Below, piece after piece: positions 6,586-14,717 of a stretch of DNA of 33,232 nt. A model generated the notes under the pieces. It did not search any database, was not told where the DNA came from, and was given only the letters and a program-made list of their open reading frames with translations. Every line of letters begins with the position of its first letter. Positions within the stretch are counted from its first letter, which is position 1. Location: the NCBI GenBank assembly GCA_910579035.1, contig CAJTSR010000027.1, forward strand, positions 1 through 33,232, read 5' to 3'. The position numbers were made by a program, and so were the translations under genes. The DNA is from an uncultured Muribaculaceae bacterium (lineage in GTDB: Bacteria; Bacteroidota; Bacteroidia; Bacteroidales; Muribaculaceae).

Positions 6586-6671
6586 ACCGACTTTGATTGA
6601 TTGTGTGTGCAAAGTTCAGGATTAAATTCCGATTTCGACTTAACAAATGTATAGTCTGCGATATTTTTGTG

Positions 6672-7232
6672 TTATTCTTTGATTCCGGCAGCCAAATTGC
6701 GTCTGATGCGGCTTAAATGATTGGGAGTTATTAAGAGATATGAAGCAATATCTTTCAAAGCAACGACTTTGATTATATCAGGATAAAGGTTGCAAAGTTC
6801 AATATATCGCTGAGCCGGTGATTTACGATAGATATTGAGATGCCGCAGCAAAACCATCTTGAATAATGACTTATATTCATTCAATAGATTTGGTGACAGA
6901 ACGGCAATAAAGTCTTTTAGAGGCACTTTCAGGATTTCGCTGTCGGTTCCGGCTATAATCGACATTTCAGATTGTTCGCCATATAAAGAACAATGAAAAT
7001 CAGTTATTAATTCGCCGGGAAACGCAAAGTTGGCTACCGCTTCGTCGCCCGCAGTGTTGGTGGTGGTTAATTTGAAATAGCCCGAAACAACCAATGCGGC
7101 ATATCGCGCCACAGTTCCTTGTTGGATAAAAATATCATCTTTCTGATAATGGCAAGCGCACCCTTTCTCGCGGAAAAAATCTGTTATCTCCGTGAGGTTC
7201 AAGTTGTCGAGATAGGAGTTAAAGCGAGCCAT
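6672..7232 (-). CDS. CRP/FNR-family transcriptional regulator
   Basis: The 186-residue protein has a cyclic-nucleotide-binding-like beta-barrel (residues about 20-115: KDDIFIQQGTVARYAALVVSGYFKL, FPGELITDF), a dimerisation helix and a short C-terminal helix-turn-helix (VALKDIASYLLITPNHLSRIRR). No iron-sulphur cysteine cluster is evident, so it is not FNR-like in sensing, and the ligand is unknown. Proteins of this layout are common orphan regulators in Bacteroidetes. It is preceded by a -7 element at 7250-7257 (TACCTTTG) and followed on the same strand by the TonB-domain gene, a plausible target. Confidence 0.85.
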   Translation of the reverse strand: MARFNSYLDNLNLTEITDFFREKGCACHYQKDDIFIQQGTVARYAALVVSGYFKLTTTNTAGDEAVANFAFPGELITDFHCSLYGEQSEMSIIAGTDSEILKVPLKDFIAVLSPNLLNEYKSLFKMVLLRHLNIYRKSPAQRYIELCNLYPDIIKVVALKDIASYLLITPNHLSRIRRNLAAGIKE

Positions 7233-7249
7233 CGGATAAGATTTATACG

Positions 7250-7257
7250 CAAAGGTA
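7250..7257 (-). promoter_or_regulatory. -7 element for the CRP-like regulator
   Basis: TACCTTTG on the minus strand fits TAnnTTTG and lies 18 bases before the ATG at 7232. No good -33 element was found. Confidence 0.45.
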
Positions 7258-7375
7258 TCAAAAATCGGCGAGATACGGGGTATGACCAGAGGAAAACCTC
7301 GAGGCCGTTAATGCGGAAAATGCAGACGTGTCGGATTTTCCGGATCTGGCCGGAGGCCAGGAGCTTGAAGTTTTA

Positions 7376-7798
7376 TTATTGTAAGACGAAATATAGCACA
7401 ATAGGTACAATTGGAATAACAGTATACGCAAATAGCAGAAATAAACAGAACAAGAAACTATTGTATTTTGAATTATTTGATAAATCAAATTTTGTTATAA
7501 TACGATTGACATAATCTCTTTTTTTTAGTCGTCTTATGATTATTTTAGATATTGCATAGTTAAGACCAAGAAGGAGTCCAATCAAAAAGAGTCGTTCATT
7601 ATAGGAAATAGTTATAATCTTTGAAAGCAATAGCACTATGGTAACGTAACTCCACAGAGGTGTTGAAATATTAAAAAAAGACAGCATTCCGTATTCTTCA
7701 TCAATAGGAAATACACTCTTTCCATTTTTATTGCTTTTTAAGAAAAGAGAGTATCGCGCGAAAACAAATGGCTTGTATATTTTGTCAATTAAATTCAT
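7376..7798 (-). CDS. Hypothetical membrane protein
   Basis: From ATG 7798 this is a 140-residue protein (MNLIDKIYKPFVFARYSLF...) with about four hydrophobic segments, including a pair in the middle (WSYVTIVLLLSKI, LFLIGLLLGLNYAI) and a strong one at the C-terminus. An ATG at 7840 would overlap the preceding gene and add 14 polar residues, so the internal start is preferred, but not firmly. It probably forms a pair with the 7822-7998 gene. The function is unknown. Confidence 0.55.
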   Translation of the reverse strand: MNLIDKIYKPFVFARYSLFLKSNKNGKSVFPIDEEYGMLSFFNISTPLWSYVTIVLLLSKIITISYNERLFLIGLLLGLNYAISKIIIRRLKKRDYVNRIITKFDLSNNSKYNSFLFCLFLLFAYTVIPIVPIVLYFVLQ

Positions 7799-7821
7799 TT
7801 CCAAATTATTCTTGGTTTGCG

Positions 7822-7998
7822 TTATCGGCCTTTTAGCCATTTAACGAGGTATGTGACGAAAACGCTTACCAACGATATCGAAACACCGATAATCAGAGCC
7901 TGCCCCAATGTATATCTGCTTATAAGCCATCGAGCTCCGGCACTCATAAGTGCAATGATGATTATAAATGAAAGGAGTGAAATAATCTTTTTCGACAT
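7822..7998 (-). CDS. Small two-helix membrane protein
   Basis: From ATG 7998 this is a 58-residue protein, MSKKIISLLSFIIIIALMSAG, then ISRYTLGQALIIGVSISLVSVFVTYLVKWLKGR. It has two helices with a basic C-terminal end. It lies between the clpC terminator and the 7376-7798 membrane gene, in the same direction and 23 bases from the latter's preferred start, so the two may be co-transcribed. No family is recognised. Confidence 0.5.
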   Translation of the reverse strand: MSKKIISLLSFIIIIALMSAGARWLISRYTLGQALIIGVSISLVSVFVTYLVKWLKGR

Positions 7999-8026
7999 AT
8001 GCGTATCTTGCAAGGAGGTAATATAA

Positions 8027-8062
8027 TCCGGGCCATTGACGGTGTTCGGTCAATGGCCCGGA
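8027..8062 (-). terminator. Terminator of clpC
   Basis: A perfect 14-bp stem (tccgggccattgac, 8027-8040, with its complement at 8049-8062) and an 8-nt loop lie nine bases after the clpC stop. The minus strand continues ttatatta, so the U-tract is weak but the stem is very stable. Confidence 0.8.
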
Positions 8063-8070
8063 TAGTGTGC

Positions 8071-10671
8071 TTAGATGGTGGAGAGTTCCGGGTTGTCGAG
8101 TTTGGGCTGTGAGTCGGCCTTGATTACGACTGCTTCGATTTTTTTGTCGTCGGGGTTGAAATCTACGATTATTTCATCGCCCTCGACGGCTTTGCCGGAG
8201 AGTAACAGCTCGGCAAGTTCGTCCTCGAGGTATTTTTGAATGGCTCGTTTGAGCGGGCGTGCTCCAAACTGGACGTCGCATCCTTTTGAAGCGATGAAGT
8301 TTTTAGCTTCGTCGCTTATCGTGATAGAGTATCCGAGTCCTTTTATGCGGCGATAGAATCCGGTTAGTTCGATGTCGATAATTTTGAATATGGCGTCGCG
8401 ATCGAGAGTTTCAAATATAATCACATCGTCGATACGGTTCAGGAACTCAGGGGAGAATGCCTTGTTGAGAGCCTTGGAAAGCACGCTGTGCGAGTATTCG
8501 CGGTCTACCTCGCGAGTGTTGAATCCTACGCCGCTGCCAAATTCTTTGAGCTGGCGTGTGCCTATATTCGATGTCATTATCACAATGGTATTCTTGAAGT
8601 CGATACGGCGGCCGAGGCTGTCGGTCAATCTTCCTTCGTCCATAACTTGCAGTAGGAGGTTGAATACATCAGGGTGTGCTTTTTCGATTTCGTCGAGTAA
8701 TACCACAGAGTAAGGCCTGCGGCGCACGCGCTCGGTGAGCTGGCCGCCTTCTTCGTAGCCAACGTATCCGGGAGGAGCTCCGATAAGTCGCGAAACACTG
8801 AATTTCTCCATATATTCGCTCATATCGATTCGTATGAGGGTGTCGGCGGAATCGAACAAGAATTCGGACAGTTTTTTAGCGAGGTGTGTTTTGCCAACAC
8901 CCGTAGGTCCGAGGAACATAAACACGCCTATAGGCTTGTTGGGGTCTTTGAGGCCGAGGCGGCTGCGCTGTATGGCTTTCACGAGTTTGGCAATCGCAGG
9001 ATTTTGGCCAACAACGGCGCTTTGCAGAGTCGGCTCCATTTCGAGCAACCTCATACCTTCGGCCTGCGCAATGCGTTGCACAGGCACGCCAGTCATCATT
9101 GCCACGACTTCAGCCACTTTGTCGGCATCGACAGTCTGACGGTTTTCAGCCATTTCGGCCTCCCATTTTTTTCTTTCTTCGTCAAGCTGCTTGTTTATTT
9201 TGGCGGCTTCGTCGCGAAGTCGTGTTGCCTGGGCGAAATCGTGACGTTGGGCTGCGGCCACTTTTTCAGCGCTCGTTTCCTGTAGCTGTTTTTCGAGTTC
9301 TTCAATTATTGATGGAACCTGAATGTTGCTTATGTGGGTACGCGAGCCGGCCTCGTCGAGTGCGTCGATAGCCTTGTCGGGGAAGTTGCGGTCGCTGATG
9401 TAGCGGTCGGTGAGTTTTACGCAGGCTTCCAAGGCTTCCTGCGTGTATGTCACACCGTGGTGGGCCTCGTATTTGGGCTTGATGTTATTGAGGATCGTAA
9501 GTGTTTCTTCGGCGGTGGTAGGTTCTACCATCACTTTTTGGAAACGGCGTTCGAGGGCACCGTCTTTCTCGATATTGACACGATATTCATCGAGAGTAGT
9601 TGCGCCAATACATTGTATTTCGCCTCGTGCAAGAGCCGGTTTAAGCATGTTGGCCGCGTCCATCGAGCCTTGCGCGTTGCCTGCGCCAACGATGGTGTGT
9701 ATCTCGTCAATGAAGAGAATGATGTCGCGGTTTTTTGTTAGCTCGTTGAGAATGGCCTTAATGCGTTCCTCAAATTCGCCACGGTATTTGGTGCCGGCGA
9801 CAATCGACGCCATATCAAGGGATATGACACGTTTGTCGAAAAGTATGCGCGACACCTTTCGTTGGTTGATGCGCAGAGCCAGACCTTCAACAATGGCACT
9901 TTTTCCGACTCCGGGTTCTCCTATAAGCACCGGGTTGTTTTTCTTGCGACGGCTAAGTATTTGAGCCAGACGCTCAATCTCTACTTCGCGTCCGACAACG
10001 GGATCGAGGCGGCCTTCTTCGGCTGCACGTGTCATATCGTTGCCGAATTTGTCGAGCATGGGCGTGTCGCCTCGGCCAGACGTGCGGTGGTACTTGCCGG
10101 AATTGGCTCCGGTTTCCGCTTTCGATCTGTCATCAGGTTCTTCTTCCGAGTCTGTGGCATCGGAGTTGCCCGCGCTTGATTCAGGCTCAATATTTCCTGC
10201 GATGTCAAGCGCTTCTGCGGGGTTGGCGTCGGCAAGGGCCTGACGGCGCAGCGAGTCATAGTCGATACCGGCGTTAAAGAACGGCACAATTACACTCATG
10301 CCCCGTACGTCTTTATTATGGAAGAGCGACAGGAGAAGGTGCTCCACATCGACTAACGGAGATTTCAAATATCGGGCCTCGATGATTGCCAGTTTGATAA
10401 TCAAGGTCACAATGCGGTTATAGTAGTCGGCGCCTTTATCGTCGGTAGCGCTTGGCTCGTAAAGAGCGAGGTCGAGCGCCGAGCGCAGGTCGGCAAGCTT
10501 GTCCGCGCCGGTAAGGCGTTCCATAAGTTCTGCCGAGCGAGTGCCGGGTGCGCTAAGTTCGAGCAGCAAATGCGCCGGCATTATCGACGGATTGTTATGG
10601 TTCGTGCATTGTATACGCAGGCGATCAATAAGAGCGCGTGCGTTTTCGGTGTATTTTTGGTTATTTTCCAT
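8071..10671 (-). CDS. clpC: ClpC-type AAA+ protease chaperone subunit
   Basis: This 866-residue HSP100 unfoldase feeds substrates to ClpP. In order: two Clp N-terminal repeats (about 1-145), an acidic Ser/Asp/Glu-rich linker (about 160-200), first AAA+ module with Walker A GEPGVGKS (251-258) and Walker B ILFIDEIH (to 325), middle region with a UVR-like helix pair (HDFAQATRLRDEAAKINKQL, 477-496), second AAA+ module with GPTGVGKT (588-595) and VVLLDEIEKAH, and a ClpB D2-small C-terminal domain. The short middle region identifies ClpC/ClpA rather than ClpB. It is transcribed apart from the upstream operon: the leader carries a sigma-54 promoter (10709-10725) and a vegetative-type one (10741-10771), and a strong terminator follows. 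Confidence 0.95.
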   Translation of the reverse strand: MENNQKYTENARALIDRLRIQCTNHNNPSIMPAHLLLELSAPGTRSAELMERLTGADKLADLRSALDLALYEPSATDDKGADYYNRIVTLIIKLAIIEARYLKSPLVDVEHLLLSLFHNKDVRGMSVIVPFFNAGIDYDSLRRQALADANPAEALDIAGNIEPESSAGNSDATDSEEEPDDRSKAETGANSGKYHRTSGRGDTPMLDKFGNDMTRAAEEGRLDPVVGREVEIERLAQILSRRKKNNPVLIGEPGVGKSAIVEGLALRINQRKVSRILFDKRVISLDMASIVAGTKYRGEFEERIKAILNELTKNRDIILFIDEIHTIVGAGNAQGSMDAANMLKPALARGEIQCIGATTLDEYRVNIEKDGALERRFQKVMVEPTTAEETLTILNNIKPKYEAHHGVTYTQEALEACVKLTDRYISDRNFPDKAIDALDEAGSRTHISNIQVPSIIEELEKQLQETSAEKVAAAQRHDFAQATRLRDEAAKINKQLDEERKKWEAEMAENRQTVDADKVAEVVAMMTGVPVQRIAQAEGMRLLEMEPTLQSAVVGQNPAIAKLVKAIQRSRLGLKDPNKPIGVFMFLGPTGVGKTHLAKKLSEFLFDSADTLIRIDMSEYMEKFSVSRLIGAPPGYVGYEEGGQLTERVRRRPYSVVLLDEIEKAHPDVFNLLLQVMDEGRLTDSLGRRIDFKNTIVIMTSNIGTRQLKEFGSGVGFNTREVDREYSHSVLSKALNKAFSPEFLNRIDDVIIFETLDRDAIFKIIDIELTGFYRRIKGLGYSITISDEAKNFIASKGCDVQFGARPLKRAIQKYLEDELAELLLSGKAVEGDEIIVDFNPDDKKIEAVVIKADSQPKLDNPELSTI

Positions 10672-10708
10672 ATCTAAACAGTTAAAGAGAGCGAACTGTA
10701 TTCTTTAT

Positions 10709-10725
10709 AGCAATAATCGTGCCAA
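10709..10725 (-). promoter_or_regulatory. Sigma-54 (-24/-12) promoter of clpC
   Basis: The minus strand reads TTGGCACGATTATTGCT, matching the RpoN consensus YTGGCACGrnnnTTGCw. The GG (10723-10722) and GC (10711-10710) pairs are separated by exactly 10 bases, as required. The predicted start site is near 10698, leaving a leader of about 27 bases before the clpC ATG at 10671. The rpoN gene is in the upstream operon (14714-16156). Confidence 0.75.
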
Positions 10726-10740
10726 ATTCAAGCTCGGCTA

Positions 10741-10771
10741 CAAATATAGTAATCCTATGATTATTCGCCAA
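10741..10771 (-). promoter_or_regulatory. Second, vegetative-type promoter of clpC
   Basis: TATATTTG (minus strand, 10748-10741) fits the -7 consensus TAnnTTTG, with TTG (10771-10769) 20 bases upstream as a possible -33. It overlaps the 3' end of the M16 gene and lies upstream of the sigma-54 site, so clpC could have both constitutive and RpoN-dependent transcripts. Confidence 0.5.
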
Positions 10772-12002
10772 GCACATAGAGGCATGCGTCGGAAAATTTA
10801 TTTGCCACGCTTTTCAATTGGTCCATCGATACTTCTTGAATATTTTCTCTGGTAAGTTCGTAACTAAGCGGCATACCTAACAGCAGGGTAGTTCTCGCTT
10901 CGGACATAATCCTGTTTTCCCGGTTCTCTGCAGCTATGGCGAGTTGCCCTAAATATTGTTTCTTAGCTCTGTCGAGTTTGGCGGGGCTTAACTCTGTGCC
11001 GTCCGCCAGTCGCTTCATCGTGTTGTCAATAAGGCGCAGACATCGAGCCAAAGAATCATTGTCACAGCCAAAATATAGTTCGAGAGCGCCGGTATCGGTA
11101 TAAAATGCGGCAGAAGCATCGACATTATACACAAGGCCACGGCGTTCACGCAGTACCACGTTCAGCAGCGAGTTCATTCCCGGACCTCCTATGATATTGG
11201 CAAACAGCGAGTAAGCATAGCGTTCCCGGGAGTTTACGGGCGGAGCCGTTATGCCGAGTACGGCATGAGCCTGATGGCTTCCTACGGACTGTCGTGTGGT
11301 ATTGCGCCCAATCGAAGGCGTAAAGGTTCCGTTATCTTGATTATTATCCGGCTTGGCAGATTTTAATGATGAGAAATGACGATTTATCTGTATTGCCACA
11401 GAGTCAAAACCCATCGGACCGGCATAAAATGCAACCATATTGCCGGAGGTGTAATGTGCGTCAATAAAGTTCCGGCAATCGTCGGTCGACAGTCGCGCCA
11501 CCGTTTCCTCTGTTCCGAGAATATTATGGGCGAGGGGAGTTCCCCGAAACAGCTCGCTTTCAAATAAATCGAACACGGCTTCAGAGGGAGAGTCGAGGTA
11601 TGAATTGATTTCGTTCATCACCACTTCTCGCTCTTTGTCGAGTTCGGCATTCGGGAAAGTGGAGTTGCAAATAAGGTCGGAAATCAGTTCTACCGCGCGC
11701 GAAGTATGGCCGGAGGGGAACACGGAATACACCACTGTTTCCTCCTTGGTGGTATAGGCGTTGAGTTCGCCACCCACGCTTTCCATACGGTTGATTATAT
11801 TCCACGCCTTGCGCTTAGTCGTGCCTTTGAATATGGTATGCTCCACAAAGTGAGCAAGGCCGTATGTATCAGGAGTTTCGTTCCTGCTTCCGGCTAAGAT
11901 GTCAACACCGAAAATCGCAGCGCCAGCGCCACGATTATGTATATGGACAAGGCGAAGGCCGCCTCCAATGTCGGCAACTGTCGGCACTACGGCTCTACCC
12001 AT
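10761..12002 (-). CDS. M16 zinc metallopeptidase, catalytic
   Basis: This 413-residue pitrilysin-family peptidase has the inverted zinc motif HFVEH (residues 51-55), with the third ligand near Glu131 (EREVVMNEI) at the expected distance. The C-terminal M16 domain includes the NSLLNVVLRERRGLVYNV segment. The length suits a one-unit, mitochondrial-processing-peptidase-like subunit that dimerises. There is no signal peptide, so it is probably cytoplasmic. Its ATG lies 16 bases inside the end of ispG, so it is part of the trpS-rpoN-PAP2-purE-ispG operon. A non-catalytic M16 relative is encoded at 23738-25039 and could be its partner. Confidence 0.9.
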   Translation of the reverse strand: MGRAVVPTVADIGGGLRLVHIHNRGAGAAIFGVDILAGSRNETPDTYGLAHFVEHTIFKGTTKRKAWNIINRMESVGGELNAYTTKEETVVYSVFPSGHTSRAVELISDLICNSTFPNAELDKEREVVMNEINSYLDSPSEAVFDLFESELFRGTPLAHNILGTEETVARLSTDDCRNFIDAHYTSGNMVAFYAGPMGFDSVAIQINRHFSSLKSAKPDNNQDNGTFTPSIGRNTTRQSVGSHQAHAVLGITAPPVNSRERYAYSLFANIIGGPGMNSLLNVVLRERRGLVYNVDASAAFYTDTGALELYFGCDNDSLARCLRLIDNTMKRLADGTELSPAKLDRAKKQYLGQLAIAAENRENRIMSEARTTLLLGMPLSYELTRENIQEVSMDQLKSVANKFSDACLYVLGE

Positions 12003-13567
12003 TTCCCATCAGACTTAATGAGTTCCACAAGTTTGTTGACGGCGCCTTCTGCCGGTATGTTTTTTTCGACGCATTCAATGCCCCTGTAAAGGCTTACTTT
12101 TGAAGCTGCAGCTCCCACGTATCCATAATCAGCTCCGGCCATCTCTCCGGGACCGTTGACTATGCACCCCATGACAGCAATTTTCAAGTGGCTGAGATGC
12201 GAGCAGGCCGCTTTGACGGTTTCAAGAACTTCGGGCAGCTGGTACAGCGTGCGTCCACAACCGGGGCAAGCCACTATTTCTGCCTTGTATCGCGCTATTC
12301 CGGCTGCCTGAACGATGTTGCGACATATTTCTGCTGCCTTCGCCGTATCCACTGCCGACGATTTCAAGCATATGGCGTCTTGGTAGCCATCAAGAAGCAG
12401 GGTGCCGAAGTCAATTGCGGCGGCTATAGCCAAATCCTCTTCCGAGTCTATTTCGGGATATTCCAAAACTATTATGGCAGGGGACTCGCCTATAGTTGTT
12501 ACTTCCTTGCGAATTTTACCTATGCGGTCGCCGCTGCAAGCTCTGAGCACGGATATGCCGGGGTAGTCTTCGAGTTTGTCGTGGTCGATGATTGAGGTCG
12601 GGTTAAGGCCGCCTATGCCGTTTGTGCTTGCAGACTGCCTGCGGGAGCCGGCGCGTTTCTGGCGTGGAGGAAGGACGAGGGATCCTTCAGAAAACCGTGA
12701 TTCCAAATGAGCCACAATCTTACGAGCCACCGGTATCTCATTTTCAGGAGCCTCGCTCAACGACACACGAATAGTGTCGCCTATGCCGTCGGCCAGAAGC
12801 GAACCTATGCCCACGGCCGATTTGATACGGCCTTCGGCGGCATTGCCAGCTTCGGTAACTCCCAGATGGAGAGGGTAGTGCATATCCTCGGCGGCCATAC
12901 GCTCCACGAGCAGCCGCACAGTGTCAGTCATCAGCGGAACGTCTGAGGCCTTGATAGATATCACCACATTGTCAAAGCCTTGTTCACGGCATATTCTGAG
13001 ATATTCAAGAGCAGACTCAACCATTCCGTCTGCTCCGTCGCCGTATCGGCTCATAATGCGGTCGCTGAGAGAGCCGTGGTTAACTCCGATTCGTATGGCT
13101 GTGCCGTGTTCTTTGCACAGGTCGATGAAGGGTATGAATTTTTTTCTGATTTTTTCAAGCTCGGCAGCGTATTCCTCGTCGGTAAATTCCATTTTTCGGA
13201 ACGTGCGTCCCGGGTCGAAAAAATTACCGGGGTTAATGCGCACTTTTTCAACGTGCAAGGCGGCCTCAAAGGCTGCTGCCGGATTGAAATGAATGTCTGC
13301 AACGAGAGGAACCTCCACGCCACGGGCACGCACACTGCTATGGATTTGGGCAAGGTTCTTTGAATGCTCGACGCCCTGCGCCGTAAGCCGAACCAACTCG
13401 GCTCCTGCCTCCGCTATGGTGCAGACCTGGTTGACCGACGCTTCAGTGTCAAGCGTCGGTGTGGTTGTCATCGACTGAAGCCTGACAGGGGCGCCTCCAC
13501 CGATAACTATGTTTCCGACCTTTGCAGCGTTCGTTACGCGGCGTATGGAGCTTAATTTGTCGGTCAT
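11987..13567 (-). CDS. ispG: 4-hydroxy-3-methylbut-2-enyl diphosphate synthase
   Basis: IspG converts MEcPP to HMBPP in the methylerythritol phosphate pathway of isoprenoid synthesis, using a [4Fe-4S] cluster. An N-terminal TIM barrel (VRLQSMTTTPTLD, VPLVADIHFNP, KVRINPGN, IRIGVNHGSL) is followed by an inserted domain of Bacteroidetes/plant type (about 300-425) and the reductase-like domain with cluster ligands C434, C437 (ACPGCG), C468 (MGCIVNGPGE) and Glu475. At 526 residues it is longer than the E. coli form (about 370) but shorter than the roughly 600 residues usual in Bacteroides, so the insert is compact. The start overlaps the purE stop by ATGA. Confidence 0.95.
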   Translation of the reverse strand: MTDKLSSIRRVTNAAKVGNIVIGGGAPVRLQSMTTTPTLDTEASVNQVCTIAEAGAELVRLTAQGVEHSKNLAQIHSSVRARGVEVPLVADIHFNPAAAFEAALHVEKVRINPGNFFDPGRTFRKMEFTDEEYAAELEKIRKKFIPFIDLCKEHGTAIRIGVNHGSLSDRIMSRYGDGADGMVESALEYLRICREQGFDNVVISIKASDVPLMTDTVRLLVERMAAEDMHYPLHLGVTEAGNAAEGRIKSAVGIGSLLADGIGDTIRVSLSEAPENEIPVARKIVAHLESRFSEGSLVLPPRQKRAGSRRQSASTNGIGGLNPTSIIDHDKLEDYPGISVLRACSGDRIGKIRKEVTTIGESPAIIVLEYPEIDSEEDLAIAAAIDFGTLLLDGYQDAICLKSSAVDTAKAAEICRNIVQAAGIARYKAEIVACPGCGRTLYQLPEVLETVKAACSHLSHLKIAVMGCIVNGPGEMAGADYGYVGAAASKVSLYRGIECVEKNIPAEGAVNKLVELIKSDGKWVEP

Positions 13568-14070
13568 ACCTTAAACTTATAGTCGGATAATGCGGCTAAT
13601 TCCGTGTCGGCTTTTTCCACTTTGGCCGAAAGAGTCTTTGCATATTCCTGATATCGAGCTTCAATCTCAGGGTCGGACAGCGCGAGTATGCGCACTGCGA
13701 GAACTGCCGCGTTGAGTCCTGCGTTTATGCCCACAGTCGCTGTAGGAATGGCCGGAGGCATCTGTACGATTGAAAGCAGCGCGTCAATGCCGTCGAGAGT
13801 GGACGCTATCGGGAGCCCGATTACAGGAAGTGTGGTCTGAGCCGCAATCACGCCGGGGAGAGCTGCCGCCATACCGGCAGCGGCTATAATCACCTTTATG
13901 CCTCTGCCTTTGGCTTCTACAGCATAACGTTCTACAGCCGCAGGAGTGCGGTGCGCGCTTAGCGCATGCATCTCGAAAGGAATTTCCATCTGTTCGAGAA
14001 AATCAGCGGTTTTACGGAGTACGGGAAGATCGGAAGTGCTTCCCATTATTATGCTTACTATGGGTGTCAT
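13564..14070 (-). CDS. purE: N5-carboxyaminoimidazole ribonucleotide mutase
   Basis: This class I PurE of 168 residues converts N5-CAIR to CAIR in de novo purine synthesis. The start at 14070 gives MTPIVSIIMGSTSDLPVL. The conserved substrate loops are present: SIIMGSTSDLPVL, HALSAHRTPAAV and AAAGMAAALPGVIAAQTTLPVIGLP. Longer in-frame extensions upstream run through the PAP2 gene and are rejected. Its ATG overlaps the PAP2 stop and its own stop overlaps the ispG start, both as ATGA. In many Bacteroidales purE also neighbours ispG, so the pairing is conserved. Confidence 0.95.
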   Translation of the reverse strand: MTPIVSIIMGSTSDLPVLRKTADFLEQMEIPFEMHALSAHRTPAAVERYAVEAKGRGIKVIIAAAGMAAALPGVIAAQTTLPVIGLPIASTLDGIDALLSIVQMPPAIPTATVGINAGLNAAVLAVRILALSDPEIEARYQEYAKTLSAKVEKADTELAALSDYKFKV

Positions 14071-14717
14071 ATTATACGGGGTGTTATGTTTAAGAATAAA
14101 AGTTCGATGCCAAAACCGAGCAGGGCGCCTGCAAATGTTTGCAGCAGAGTGTGCTTGTAAAGATATAGCCGAGCCCATGCCACAATTCCGACAAGCAGGA
14201 AGGCCACAGAAAGCCATAGCAGTGGTGCCTGAACGACAAGTCCTTTCTGCACGAGCCAGAATATGATTGCGGCAAGTCCTCCGACGGCCCCGGTGTGCGC
14301 GCTTATCTTCCACCACTGGTTCACTAACAGCGATATGGCAGACACCATTGCCGCCGCGAGGTAGAAATTCTGTATCCAGTAAGGCGCGTGGAGAAAACGG
14401 ACAAAGAACGCCGCCCCGATGTAGCACAATATGGCAGCGCAGAATGGCGCCGTGCGCTCACGGGGGTTGGATATCGATGTGTCGCTCACCTTGCCCAGCC
14501 TGATAAGCACAAGTATGAATGTCATAGGAATGATGGCTGTGATAAATGCCACGCCGATTGTTGCCCAAATTTTGGGCGCGGAGGGGAGCAGGCGCAATGG
14601 TGTAAGACACATCGCAGCAACCATAGCGTATGACGGAACGAGCATCGGCGAAACGATGTCGCTCGCAATATGCGCCAATATGGCAAGGGTATCTTTCTTT
14701 TTATCAGTGCTTGTCAT
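14067..14717 (-). CDS. PAP2-family membrane phosphatase
   Basis: This 216-residue protein has about six transmembrane helices and a recognisable, divergent PAP2 signature: SNPRERTAPF (motif 1, KX6RP-like), KISAHTGAVGG (motif 2, SGH-like with the catalytic His) and ARLYLYKHTLLQTFAGALLGF (motif 3, R-x5-H). Such proteins dephosphorylate lipid pyrophosphates such as undecaprenyl-PP, or lipid A, at the membrane outer face. The substrate cannot be read from the sequence. It is coupled by ATGA overlaps to rpoN upstream and purE downstream. Confidence 0.8.
   Translation of the reverse strand: MTSTDKKKDTLAILAHIASDIVSPMLVPSYAMVAAMCLTPLRLLPSAPKIWATIGVAFITAIIPMTFILVLIRLGKVSDTSISNPRERTAPFCAAILCYIGAAFFVRFLHAPYWIQNFYLAAAMVSAISLLVNQWWKISAHTGAVGGLAAIIFWLVQKGLVVQAPLLWLSVAFLLVGIVAWARLYLYKHTLLQTFAGALLGFGIELLFLNITPRII

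Noticed and set aside
14071..14427. N-terminal extension of purE
   Set aside because: The extension lies within the PAP2 gene; the ATG at 14070 gives the standard PurE start and an ATGA overlap.
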